Shown: one piece after another, positions 48,709-59,404 of the stretch | Layout of the letters: every line of letters begins with the position of its first letter | Position numbering within the stretch: position 1 is the first letter of the stretch | Source of the DNA: Epiperipatus broadwayi | Taxonomy: Eukaryota; Onychophora; Udeonychophora; Euonychophora; Peripatidae | Assembly (NCBI GenBank): GCA_028023455.1 | Contig: JAQFVV010006293.1 | Coordinates: 3,047,844 to 3,111,843, forward strand | Length of the DNA stretch: 64,000 bases | Direction: 5' to 3' | Program-made: the position numbers and the translations under genes | Notes under the pieces: model-generated | Told to the model about the DNA's origin: nothing | Seen by the model: only the letters and a program-made list of their open reading frames with translations | The model's database searches: none

Positions 48709-48847
48709 AACATATATGTATTTTTTTTTTTCATATGTCATAGCATCTGCCGGGACGCGAACCCACACCCGTCTGCAACCAACTACTTGCTTGCATGGCG
48801 GCTGCGATACCTCTCGGCTAACAACGCAAGACAACATATATGTATTT
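48709..48847 (-). mobile_element. tRNA-derived SINE, complete, with 15-bp TSD
   Basis: The direct repeat aacatatatgtattt lies at 48709-48723 and 48833-48847. Minus strand between them: an A box TAGCCGAGAGG (perfect TRGCNNAGNGG), a tRNA-like body, B box GGGTTCGCGTCCC, the family tail GATGCTATGACATATG and an A-run (T at 48721-48731). At about 110 bp it is a very short SINE. The A box style (GCCGAGnGG) is that of serine or leucine tRNAs. It would be transcribed by Pol III and mobilised by a partner LINE that cannot be named from this window. Confidence 0.88.
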
Positions 48848-49104
48848 ATCAATTAAATTTACCAAACTTGCTTAAATATCATCAGAGCTAAAATAATAGG
48901 TGTCATCATTCTATTCTTTTTGTTTGTTGATAGATGATTATTAGTTAATTAATGCATAGTTCATAGTTGATTGCAATTACTTTTGTTTCAAGTTCACTTT
49001 TAAACAATTGTATAGGTATTATATTAATAATTTTTATTAGCCATTCATTAGATTAGAGATTATCCAATAATGAATAATATTTTTATATTGTACTACAGAA
49101 ATAT
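48848..49104. other. AT-rich intergenic DNA
   Basis: No supported feature. Confidence 0.4.
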
Positions 49105-49221
49105 TATTATATATGTAAATATAGGGGATTTGAACTCAGACTTTCAAGCACCCACCAACTATCCGCACTATCTCCTACAACTGATACACATGACCACACA
49201 CATGTAGAAAAGATAAATAAT

Positions 49222-49268
49222 CACCAACATATATATTTCATGCTAAACCAGCACTCATCAGTTGGTCC
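49222..49268 (-). ncRNA. Hammerhead motif H7 (predicted inactive)
   Basis: Minus strand: GGACCAA, CTGATGA, GTGCTGGTTTAGCAT, GAAATATATATG, TTGGTG. Core and helices are conserved, and helix I is ACCAA/TTGGT. The nucleotide at the cleavage position is G (complement of 49228), which is not an allowed H, so self-cleavage is not expected. Confidence 0.75.
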
Positions 49269-49414
49269 AGATATCATCTCCCACACATATATATAATCAG
49301 TCCTCAGTTTATATTAAGATAGCAAATCTTTACACTTTAATGGTCAGACTTCAATCTACTCCAACTTCCAACTTTTCAGCCATCCATATCATTGAAAGTC
49401 ATGTGTATCATTTT

Positions 49415-49475
49415 GTATGAGATAGTGCGGATAGTTGGTGGGTGCTTGAAAGTCTGAGTTCAAATCCCGTATATT
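49415..49475 (+). promoter_or_regulatory. tRNA-like Pol III promoter head
   Basis: GTATGAGATAGTGCGGATAG resembles an A box region, GGGTGCTTGAAAGTC lies where an anticodon arm would be, and AGTTCAAATCCC is a good B box. The same head recurs at 49870-49910 (plus), at 49127-49195 (minus) and in both arms of the 44-kb element. It is not a canonical tRNA. It probably drives Pol III transcription of the hammerhead RNA. Confidence 0.6.
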
Positions 49476-49800
49476 TACAATTAAAGCTCCAGGTTTGTGA
49501 AGAATGCCTGGTTTTCAAATATTTACATATAAGCGTGTATCATGTCCATCCCTCTTCTATGTATTTAAATGGATAAGGTCCTATACATGAGGAGTAAGAG
49601 TGACTTCAGGTCAACATGGGCTTGCAATAATGTTGGCATCAGCATGGGATTTGGTTTTCCAACATCAGATTTTCAATGATATGGATGGCTGAAAAGTTGA
49701 AAGTTGGAGTAGATTGAAGCCTGTCCATTAAAGTGTAAAGATTTGCTATCTTAATATAAACTGAGCACTGATTATATATATGTGTGGGAGATGATAATCT

Positions 49801-49847
49801 GGACCAACTGATGAGTGTTGGTTTAGCATGAAATACATATATCGATG
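49801..49847 (+). ncRNA. Hammerhead ribozyme motif H8
   Basis: CTGATGA at 49808-49814, helix II GTGTT-GGTTT-AGCAT (one G-T pair), GAAA at 49830-49833, helix III ATA-CA-TAT, cleavage nucleotide A at 49841. Helix I is weak because ACCAA faces TCGAT (two mismatches). Core intact, activity uncertain. Confidence 0.72.
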
Positions 49848-50089
49848 ATTATCTTTTCTACATGTGTGTGGTTGGTGGGTGCTTGAAAGTCTAAGTTCAA
49901 ATCCCCTATATTTACAATTAAAGCTCCAAGTTTGTGAAGAGTTAAGTTTTCAAATATTTATTATATATGTGTTGATTATTTAATTTATTAAAGTCGATCA
50001 CTGTTGTATGTTTTGTATGATTCTTAGCAAAAAACTGATTAAAAACTACATTCATATGTATAAGAGAACAAAGTAATATTAGTGGCTAG

Positions 50090-50830
50090 AGAAATATTGT
50101 CATTCCCCATGGGAAAAAAATCAAGTTCTTTGAAAGATGTTTGTAGAGAAATAGGAATTTTAAGTGTTTTAAAATGCCCATGGAATTTAACAATATTTAA
50201 GTCCAATTATTGAGTAGGCCATGGTAGATGTTTACATTATCCTCATATTTCTGATCTTTAGATATTTGACGTTTGTATTAATTATAGCTTTGTTTTCATG
50301 CAGTGGTTTTATGAGAACAATGTTTCTGCCGTATCACCCAAAATATTTAAATGATCTGCAGATATGAAGTGTTCATGCAGAGAAGTTATTGGATTAAAAA
50401 AATACTATGACATAACTATCCAAATCATGACAGTTTTAATTTCATAGGAGTAAGCAAGCTGATTGATAAGCAGTGCATGGAAATAATCAAACATCAATCT
50501 TTCCAGTATTTGTGAAAATAATAAACAGTAATATGCCTGGATTTCACTTATTCATTGTCCAGTTTTTAAACTCTTGATAACACTACCTTTATGGTTTTCA
50601 TTGTCATTGTGATGATTTTGCCATGTGTTCTGCTTATGAAGCCATGGGCTATTTTGCTAGACATGAGTGTTCAGGAAACTTTGTTATAGTATACTGATTT
50701 GTTATACTGTGATTTTTATTGGCTACAATTTTTAATGTCCATTGCTCTTCTCAGTATTGGTTTTTTCATCACAGTATTTTAACCAGTTTTTAATTTTTCA
50801 TATTTAGTGAATACAGTCAACTAACTAAAA
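50090..50830 (-). pseudogene. Tc1/mariner transposase relic
   Basis: Minus strand: a TVMIWIVMS block near 50415-50445 corresponds to the (S)VMvWg.is segment. After a stretch like ISADHLNILGD (a..Y..iL), LPWPTQ*LDLNIVKFHGHFK at about 50165-50225 matches the WPaqSPDLNPIENlWg.lK catalytic-end signature, with a stop in place of S. Stops are frequent and the DNA-binding half (50560-50830) is barely visible. It was a cut-and-paste transposase with a DDE/D catalytic triad. No TIRs were identified. Confidence 0.65.
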
Positions 50831-53185
50831 TGATCTGATTTTGTTTATTACCTTCTTAAGGTTCTATTTGCAACAGGAAAAGGTGTTACATTATTACATA
50901 TTTTAATACCGGTTCTACACGATTTCAAAATACAATTATATGTGTTCTCATTATTTTGTTTAAACATCACACATTTGTGATAATTTATTGTTATTATTGT
51001 TTATTTTATATGCATAAAGAATTAAATATTAAATATAGGAGACAAAATAATATTTAAAATTCAATAGTCAGATAAACGTTGCCCAAAACTGATCTACAAC
51101 ATATACATTTGTTTTTGGTTGATACAACTTAAAATTTTTGTCAGAATAAATTGAAAGATGTACTAGTTCTAATCCAAAACATGTCAGATTAGTTTGTGCC
51201 ACATTCCTGAAACAATGATACATTAATCAAGTTTCTCATTTTTGTAAATTCATTTGGATTAATTCCTGTTAGACTTTAATTAAGGTATCTAAATTAATAA
51301 AGTTATCATTTATCATGGATTATATTTATGCTATTCTCATTTTTTCATGGTATTTTATTTATTGGGTTTGGCTAATTTTTATTTTTATAAAGAGCAAAAA
51401 AGTTTTTTGGTCTTTAATTTCATTTTTGGGAAAGTAGTGGATGTCAAGAGGACTATTTAATATTTAAAAATGTTTTTATTATTTACCATTCCATTTTTAT
51501 ACATTAGAAGAAATTTGATGAAAAATAGATTATGTATATATATATAACATAGTTAATTTGAATCATTTTGAGATTAATTTGCTAAGTTTCATTTATTTAA
51601 GTTTTGTATTAACTTTTTGTAGAATAGTTAAATTATACCATATCATGTCAAACAGATAGACTTGACATTCTAGAGTTTGACTACATTTTTTGACACTATA
51701 GTTTCTAAAATAAGAAATATATTTTCTGAATTTGATGTGATTGTCTTTTCTATCACTTAAAACGAGCAAATGTAGTATGAATATTGATTATTTATTCTTA
51801 AGATGATCAAATATAAATATTATACTGAATTTGTTCATAATATTGTTTCCATAATTACTATTAATAATCAATTCAACTCATTTGAGTTCAATTGCTGTTG
51901 TCTTAATATTGGTGGAAAACCAGTTAGAATAAAATAATTATTTAATATTAGTTGTTTATTTCAATTGAGTTCAATTGATTATTAATAGAATATTAATTCA
52001 TAGGACTATGATAATATTTTCAAAAAAATGGGAAGTATCTAAGTAAGAAATAAAAATATTTATATTTTTCTCACATAATTAATAATAGCTACATTACATT
52101 ACTGTAAGAAAGGGGTTTTTTTTTTTCACCTCCTCATTATCTATATTATTTCTGAAGTTGAAAGAAAATTAAAATTAGGAGATCATTAACTCCAAACAGA
52201 TCAATACAAACAATTCCCATGTTATTCCAACCTGAAATCTATTTTGACATATTAAATTTAAATTGCAATAAACTTTTTTTTATTAAACTCTTGCTTGCCA
52301 TAATTTAATTTGAGATTTGACTTTTTTTTTTAAAAAAAAAAAAACTTATATAATCCTTTAAAAAACCCTGAAATAAAGGATGATTAAGAAATTCATCTTA
52401 AAATTTGATCTCTTTTTAAGAAGTTTTTTTTTTAAAATATAAAATGAATAAATTTATGCTTTTAGCACATATTTCTTCCAGAAAGAAATTACATCTGATA
52501 TTTCTAAAAGACATGATGCTAAAAAGAAATTATTACTCTTAAATTTTATTAGCAAAATATTAGTTATTGCTAATGTCTATTTGAACAAATTTCAAATACG
52601 GAACTATTCTGTCATGAGCTCCTTCAGATATAGTGAATTACCCTTCATTTTGCTATATAAGATAAAAAATATATTTCAGTAATAAACTATATCCTAAACT
52701 AAATAATAGATGACTACTAAAGAATAGTTACTGGGAAATGCTTGAATCATATTTGCATATGAATTATGAAACCTTATATTATATCATTCTAATTATTGTT
52801 AATATATCTCAATGAGGGTTTTGAGATTGCAGAAAGGAGTTTGCTATTAAGTGAAAGCAGATCTGTTGATTCCATTCCTCTTGAGGTATTAAAAGAACTA
52901 AACAAGGCAAATTCCTAATCTAATTCATATGTGCTTGTCATTGCAGCAGTTATTATTCTGTGATTATTCATATGGTAAATGAATTTTGATGTACCGCTCA
53001 CATATCACCAAAGTCATGAGTTTACCAATTTTTTATCTCTGAATATAAGTTTAAGAAATTTCTACTATGGTCTTTCTTTTCAATTGCCTGATAGTTTTTT
53101 CATCAAATTCTCAGTTGAGTTTTTGTGGAGGCAAGATGAATGTGTGTGTGTAATCACAACAAACATGACTAAACTATAATTCTTA
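50831..53185. other. AT-rich intergenic DNA with a small inverted repeat at 51858-51988
   Basis: ctattaataatcaattcaac at 51858 pairs with its near-complement at 51966-51988 across an 85-bp spacer (about 23-bp arms, one mismatch), so it may be a small foldback remnant. No gene is supported. Confidence 0.45.
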
Positions 53186-53189
53186 TTAT

Positions 53190-55185
53190 CTGGAGTTGAT
53201 AAAGTTTTGCCAGCTATGGTAGTAGTTAGCGGCAAAAATCAGTGTGCTAAATATATCCTGATTGCAGACCCATGCTGCCATTCAGTGACTGTTTGTAATT
53301 GTAGACACTTTCAAGTAAAGGAAGAATGCACAAATTGGAAGGACTGCATATTGGATTTTGCAAAATTAGAAGAAAAGATGAATTGATTTAAAAATTGACC
53401 TGTACTTTACTGCAAAGCCATAAATATTGTAATGCAGGATTTATTATAAATAAAAAGTGGAATATATTTGTGGTTATTGATGATAGAGTGGCAGAATTAG
53501 TTATTCATACTAATGGAAAATATCAAATGTAAATAATTCAGATTTATGCCCCAGCAAGATCTTGTTGTGATAAAAAAGTAGATAATTTTTATATGGATGT
53601 ACAAAATGCTTTTGATCTGAATTAACAATATATTAAAATTGTCATGAAAGACCTTAATGCTAGAATTGGAAGTAAATTTTGTGGAGTGACAGAAATGAGA
53701 GACTATACAGACTTGATAAGTTCACAGAAAAAACAACTATATATTATTAAATTAAGAAAAACACTATATGGACATTGAAGCATCCAATTAAAGTACAGCA
53801 AAAGTGGACTATATTTTGATTAGAAGATACGTATTTGAAGATTGTTACTTTCTTAATAGATTCATCACTGGAAGTGATTATTGACTAGCGAGACGTAAGA
53901 TAAGTGTTACTGTAAAACTAGATAAGAAAACTATTAAAAATAATATAGTATTATCAGTTGATACTCCTAACTTTCAGAAACACTCCAATGAATTGCAATT
54001 AAAATTTGCAAATCATTTTAAAACATTAACAGATGTTAATTTGACTGAAATCAATACAAAGATAACTAATACTCTATTAAGATCTGCAAAAAGAATAACT
54101 AAAGTCCAAAAGTAATAATTTATCAATACATTTCTTACTGAGATGACAATGCATGAAAAAAGAAGGAACACTTTTTTAAGTGATCTATTAAGAATTGAAT
54201 ATTTAGTGTTTATACAATGTTAGAAAAAAGTGATAATGATATAAAAAAGTACAATTGTCAATTGGCAAGGAAAATTAAGTATAAAACAATATCTTGGTTT
54301 TGAAAAGAAAATGGTTTCAGCAATAAGAAAATATGGTACCGTTGCTAAAAAAAGAGATGACATCACACAATATATAGAAGAGTTCTATAAATAATTATTT
54401 AGTAATAAAGAACAAGAAAACAAAATATCCTTTCAGTTATTTCATTTTCCAAAAAAGGAGATATACAATTAAATCTGTAAAGATGGACAAGACTAAGAAA
54501 TTATAGGATTATTTATATCTTAAAAGAAACAGGTGATGAATTGCTTGTTAGCAAAGCTATATATCAAATATCTACCTAAATGATAAAGATGTATCAAATG
54601 ATTGGAAGAATGCTGTAGTATTATTGATATTTAAGAAAGATGATAAAGATTTAAAGATTGCAGGCATATCAATCTTCTATCATCAAGATAATTACAACTC
54701 ATCTACAAATAAACATTGGATTCTAACCAAACAAAAGAACAAGCTGAATTTAAAACTGGTTTTAGCACAGTGGATTATTGAAAGAAGTTATAGAAAGAAC
54801 CAATGAATATGAGTTGCCAATCTGCTTGAGAGTTGTAGATTATGAAAAGGCATTTGATTCTATAAACATTTTAAAGATGGTTAAAAGTAGCAGTGATTAG
54901 ATTTGCATGGTTATATTAAAAAGATTAAATGTTGAAAAGAGGGTATGACAGAGTAATTCCATGTTCCAAATCTTTTTACATTAATTGTAGAAGTATTTTG
55001 TGGATTAAAATGGGAATCTGAGGGAGTAAAAGTAAAGGAGATTATGTAAGTCATCTAAATTTTGCAGTTGATATCATTTTTGAAAATAATACTTTGTAGA
55101 TTCATGAAATGTTGCAAGAATTATCAGGTCAAAGTAAGAAAGTAGGATTAAAAAAAGATGAATAAATCCAAGAAATAATATATTT
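53190..55185 (+). pseudogene. Decayed RTE-type LINE, copy 2 (endonuclease to RT)
   Basis: The longest copy of the family at its 5' side. Apurinic-type endonuclease remnants include IQIYAPARSCCDKK near 53542-53583 and MKDLNARIGSKFCGV near 53643-53690 (the GDFNA.iG block with G and F changed). The inter-domain text at 53970-54430 parallels copy 1 at 2495-3000 nearly word for word. RT relics follow (KNAV near 54610, DYEKAFDSI near 54837, a degraded HL.FADDiiF near 55052). Stops and frameshifts throughout. Orientation is plus. Confidence 0.8.
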
Positions 55186-55740
55186 TAACCAGAGGATTAG
55201 TTTTCATCAGAAAGAAAAAAATATATATACAGTAAAATGGTGATATTCAAAAATTACAGATTTGATAAAAGACTACAAATTTAACAACCCCCCCCCCCCC
55301 GATTGGTCACAAAATCTGACACAGGATATCTAACCAACCAATGACAAAATTATTCCAATGCATACTTAAAACAAACAAACAAAAAAAAAAAAACAATTAC
55401 ATTTTCTCCTAATCAAGCTTAAATTCTATTTAAATTGAAATAAAAATGAATAAATCCAAAATTAAAAAATAAAATATATATATATGCGCTTACATACAAT
55501 ACCTTAAAAACTAAAATACTTATACATATTAATCAAAAATTATAGTTAGTGCAAAGTACATATTTATAATAATTAATTATTTACCTATATACCAATTAAA
55601 CACAGATATTATATATTCATATAACCAACCTTTACATAAAAAATCCCATATAAGAAAAATTTTCACATATAAAAAAAACTCCCTACATATAAAAATCTTT
55701 TAGGAGACCAGGTAACCTAAAGGTGTAATAGTCCCAATGT
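55186..55740. other. AT-rich DNA with poly-C
   Basis: A run of 13 C lies at 55288-55300 followed by gattggtcac. The remainder is AT-rich with a (TA)n patch at 55472-55486. No gene is supported. Confidence 0.5.
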
Positions 55741-55741
55741 T

Positions 55742-56345
55742 TAAATTCAGTCCATGTGGGTGTAAGGTCTTGAATTTAAAATAATAAAAAAACTTTCCTT
55801 TTGTTTCGTCTCTCTTGTAGAAGAAAAACCCTTCTGTAGAATTACTACTCTTAAATCATCAATGGAATGATTTGATAAATTAAAGTGTTTTGAAATCCGT
55901 CTATCTTCATTCTTATGCAAAATGTCAAATCTATGATTAGTCATTCTGACATGTAAACTGTTTGCTGACTCACTATATACTGGTTTAAACATTTACTACA
56001 CTATCAGATATATCAAATTTACACTTTTACATGTAACATAATTAAGAATATACCATTTAAAATTACGATTCTTAGTACTTAGGGCCACTTTTGTCACAAA
56101 CAATATGTTAATGTAAGACATCTTTTATCCTTTTTCCTGTACAGAACTTATAATAAAATTTGTTTTGACAAGTTTATCTCTAAGTGGCTTATATTTTCGA
56201 TATACAACCTTAAGTGGATCGGAAAAAATAGATTTTAAATAATCTGTAGAGTGTAATATGTTGAAATGTTTCATCAATATCCGGTTAATATTAGGCAAAT
56301 CTCTATTGAAAGTAAGAATCTCTGGTTGAAATATTATATTATTTC
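55742..56345 (-). pseudogene. Penelope-like element C-terminus with GIY-YIG endonuclease
   Basis: Minus strand, first block from about 56320: LPNINRILMKHFNILHSTD then SIFSDPLKVVYRKYKPLRDK, the post-RT region of Penelope-like elements (pnI..i...h.iL.sd..L...f...p...yr...nLrd.L). Next CKSVNLIYLI leads into an interrupted stretch and VYSESANSLHVRMTNHRFDI, the GIY-YIG domain (NvIYlI.C..C...YvGeT...L..R...H). It ends SKHFNLSNHSIDDLRVVILQ and KQKESFFIIL (the E of the nuclease and closing helix). The RT core and the first cysteine motif are lost or mutated, with several stops. It would have catalysed target-primed reverse transcription. Confidence 0.82.
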
Positions 56346-56984
56346 TTGGATTTATTAGTCTTTTTTTTGTTTTTTATCTATATATTTAAAGTGATACATA
56401 TAGATGAAAACATTATTTTACGTTTTAGTTCTACACTTAACTTTCAGTATTTGTTATAACTTTTTTGTATGCAATATATATATTGTTCATTTGTGTATAA
56501 TATTGAAAAATCTTTTTAATATCTAGAAAACCAATTTAATATTTTTTGAATAATAATTTTACTAATCATTTAAGATCAAAATGAGTGGAACCATTAAATT
56601 GTTTTAGAACTGAAGAAAATATCTAAGATAAATCTGTTTTATACTGTTTGAATAGATAGAGCTTTTATTGAATTTTTATTTATATAAGATATTGGCAGAA
56701 GAAATACTATTTGGAGATATATTGTTTGTTTTTATAAGGCTTTTTTTAAAATCTAATTTTGAATTTTGAGATATATAAAAATATTTATATATTTGAGTAT
56801 GCCACCTATAAACCAAATATATTTTGTATTCAAACGTACATCATAAGTAGTTTTTGTTTGAATATAAACATATATATATATTGTGAAGGTAATTTAAGTA
56901 ATTCATATTGAACAATGTTAATGAAGCTACATTGTCTCAAAAATAGTAATATTTCTTAGTTGGATGGGCTAAAATATAAAGGAA
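56346..56984. other. AT-rich intergenic DNA
   Basis: No gene or repeat recognised. May contain unreadable upstream parts of the Penelope-like element. Confidence 0.4.
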
Positions 56985-57312
56985 AATTAATAAAGACTGC
57001 CAAAATGTAAAGGTAAAATTAGTGCTGTTCACTGCATAGCTTGCATATTTGGGTAATCATGAATATAATAGAAAATATGATAACTGAGCAGGCTAGCTGA
57101 CCTGCAAGTGCCTTATAGATTTGGGTAATCACATATAATAAATAAAATCGTGAACCAAGTGGTTTTCTTCACTTATGCAGTAAATATTTGGGCAATCTAA
57201 AATATATAACTAATAAATATCACATATAATAAATAAAATTGTGAACCAAGTGGTTTTCTTCACTTATGCAGTAAATATTTGGGCAATCTAAAATATATAA
57301 CTAATAAATAGC
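56985..57312 (+). repeat. Minisatellite with 91-bp unit
   Basis: Two nearly identical 91-bp units at 57130-57220 and 57221-57311 (gtgaaccaagtggttttctt, gcagtaaatatttgggcaat). They are preceded by at least one diverged unit sharing gatttgggtaatcac and atttgggtaatcatg near 57050-57130. The two last units differ by about one base, so that duplication is recent. Confidence 0.85.
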
Positions 57313-57536
57313 AAATATGTTTATCCACAAATGGCTCTATGATAATTCAAATTTATATCTGTAGTGAATTCATAAAATTTGTAAGGTGCCAATGAAAATA
57401 CCTTTTAATGAATAATGATTTGCTTGATGATAAAATATCGCATGGGATGTACAATGAATTATCTTAATTGTAAAATAAATTGTGTATTAAAGTAGTTTTA
57501 TAACGATTCATACAATAGGCAAATCAAAGTACTTAG

Positions 57537-57554
57537 ATTATTATTATTATTATT

Positions 57555-57612
<58 letters not shown>
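57537..57612. repeat. (ATT)n/(AAT)n microsatellite at the LINE 5' edge
   Basis: About 22 bp of TTA repeat switches at 57558 to about 54 bp of ATA/AAT repeat, forming a potential hairpin. It directly abuts the LINE 5' UTR, mirroring the array at the 3' end. Confidence 0.95.
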
Positions 57613-57830
57613 GATATACGAGTGCGCATGCGCCAGCTGGTTTGATGATCGTAGATATCGGTAGGATATATTATATATTTCTAGTAATAATAAAACTAAA
57701 AATTTTTTTATTTAAAATAAACCGTATTGTCTCTAAGCAACCCAATATTCAGTATATATAGTTTTTTAAACTTAAGAAAACTCCTCCGACGAGGAATTTG
57801 TGTGCAAGCGGTTTTTTTTTTTACTTCAAT

Positions 57831-59129
57831 ATGGCGATCTCTTTGAACGCAGCAAGCATTTCTTATGCTGACGCAATCAAAGCATCCACTAAAAAAGGAG
57901 ATTTTCCTCAGAACGTGGGAAAAAATCAAGCTCCAGTTTCAAGATTTCGTCGTTCAACAATAAATGATCTAATGAAACTAGATGTGATTTCAGAATCTGA
58001 CCCATTACCAGTTAACGTAATAGAAGAAGAGATCTGGACTAATGAAAGTCTATTAAAAATTTCTGAACGCTTTAATACGACCATCCCACGTGACCTGTTT
58101 ATGTCGTTTAAACGTTTCTTTACTGACCGGTCTGTTATCCTTGCAATTACAGATATAAATTGTTCGCTGTATAGATTTCCTAAGGATTTGCTATATGAAG
58201 AATTAAGCACAAATAATTTATGGGATTCTATATTGCGCATAGCAGATCATCCAAATCCTCGCTATCTTGCTATTGAATTCTATAGCGAAGAACAAAAAAA
58301 CAAATTTGATAAAACAATTAAAACGTTAGGGAAATATGCTTTAGTAAAAGTTAACCAATATAGAGAAAATTTTATTACCGGCACAATCAAAAATACGTAC
58401 TTTAACTATACAATAAATGACCTCAATAAATTAATGCAACCGTTCGGAGTTGTTGTTGCCTTTCAACCTATATATTTAAAAGGAACTCCGATACCGATCT
58501 ATGGAAACAGTTATCATTTTAAAGTTAAATTAAATCAAAACGTAAATCCAAATGATATTCCCACTCTTATAACCGATCACGAAGCGACGCTACTCTTAAT
58601 AATTCATGGACTTAAACCGCAATGTTTTCACTGCAAACAACGAGGGCATATTATAAATGCATGCCCAAAACTTAAATGTAAACACTGTGATATGAGAGCA
58701 ACCTCAAGTCATCAATGTGGAAATGCGCCAGTAAATAACACAGATTTCACTCCTCAACCGATAAGTGAATCAACTACAATTTGCTATCAAAATAATCCAA
58801 TTAATGACGATGTAACAGACGATCTATACATCACCAGAGAGCAATCAGTAAATGACGAAAGTGAATCAATTTTACCCGAAAATCAATCACGGAATGACGA
58901 GGATAAACCAGTGTTACAAGAAAATAGCCCATCTCAACAAGAATTATTAAAAAGTGATTGCCAAAATCACAAACAATCAAAAACACCCCTTAACAAAACT
59001 TCGCAAGATATTATAGACTATCTAGTGCCTTGCTTGCCACCTACAGACCCGAAAATAAATGACACTGCCAACCGAAAACCAGGCAGACCGCGAAGCAAAC
59101 GTAGAAAAAAATGCAGCAGTGCCTATTGA
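57831..59129 (+). CDS. LINE ORF1, Gag-like RNA-binding protein with zinc knuckles
   Basis: 432 residues from the ATG at 57831 (context aatATGG; the upstream part of the frame has no ATG). The nucleic-acid-binding partner of ORF2, expected to coat the element RNA and form the RNP. Visible: N-terminus AISLNAASISYADAIKAS, a central domain with FGVVVAFQPIYLKGTPIPIY, then a CCHC knuckle CFHCKQRGHIINAC at residues about 265-278. A second, irregular Cys/His cluster CKHCDMRATSSHQC lies at about 284-297. The C-terminus is acidic/polar and then basic (RKPGRPRSKRRKK, a probable nuclear localisation stretch). After the A7 run at 59105-59111 another frame continues with acidic PIDLSEDDMPQT, so the real protein may be longer, the stop here being due to a homopolymer indel. 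Confidence 0.85.
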   Translation: MAISLNAASISYADAIKASTKKGDFPQNVGKNQAPVSRFRRSTINDLMKLDVISESDPLPVNVIEEEIWTNESLLKISERFNTTIPRDLFMSFKRFFTDRSVILAITDINCSLYRFPKDLLYEELSTNNLWDSILRIADHPNPRYLAIEFYSEEQKNKFDKTIKTLGKYALVKVNQYRENFITGTIKNTYFNYTINDLNKLMQPFGVVVAFQPIYLKGTPIPIYGNSYHFKVKLNQNVNPNDIPTLITDHEATLLLIIHGLKPQCFHCKQRGHIINACPKLKCKHCDMRATSSHQCGNAPVNNTDFTPQPISESTTICYQNNPINDDVTDDLYITREQSVNDESESILPENQSRNDEDKPVLQENSPSQQELLKSDCQNHKQSKTPLNKTSQDIIDYLVPCLPPTDPKINDTANRKPGRPRSKRRKKCSSAY

Positions 59130-59404
59130 TCTTAGTGAAGATGATATGCCCCAGACATTAGATCATAAAAAAAAATAAGAAAAGCAAATATGAGTTCAAC
59201 GGATACCGAGTTTGAATACACTTCAGATGAAGACCTTAGCACCAATAAAAAAGCAAATGTGCAAAAATTATCACAGGAGGGAGGAAGTAGAACCTCCAGA
59301 CATAAAAATTCTTTGTCATAATTTGTGCAAGTTATCTAAACTATATAAAATTATAATCTAATTACTACATCAGGTGTGTTCTGTTTTTATTGAGTGAAAC
59401 TATA
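59130..59404 (+). other. ORF1-ORF2 junction, probable frameshifted ORF1 tail
   Basis: A coding-like acidic stretch (VPIDLSEDDMPQT, then after an A9 run at 59168-59176 DTEFEYTSDEDLSTNKK) continues to a stop near 59320. Two homopolymer shifts would therefore extend ORF1. The remaining about 80 bp before the ORF2 ATG at 59405 is AT-rich. Confidence 0.5.

Larger units (their letters stand above)
49105..49970 (+). mobile_element. tRNA-headed hammerhead element, direct plus inverted dimer, 12-bp TSD
   Basis: Direct repeats tattatatatgt (49105-49116 and 49959-49970) bound the element. From about 49403 the plus strand runs: tRNA-like head, body, second body segment, hammerhead H8, a second head at about 49860-49915, and the first bases of the body again. 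The monomer is 437 bp (ggtgcttgaa at 49441 and 49878). The left part (49117-49400) is an inverted copy of head, hammerhead (H7) and second body segment. The right end aagctccaagtttgtgaag..caaatatt matches the longer outer end of the 44.25-44.70 kb element. No protein is encoded, so mobility would need enzymes supplied in trans. Confidence 0.83.

Noticed and set aside
57926-58240. Minus-strand frame of 104 codons
   Set aside because: Antisense shadow of LINE ORF1. Likewise the minus-strand frames at 59992-60315, 60952-61185 and 61929-62186 are shadows of ORF2.
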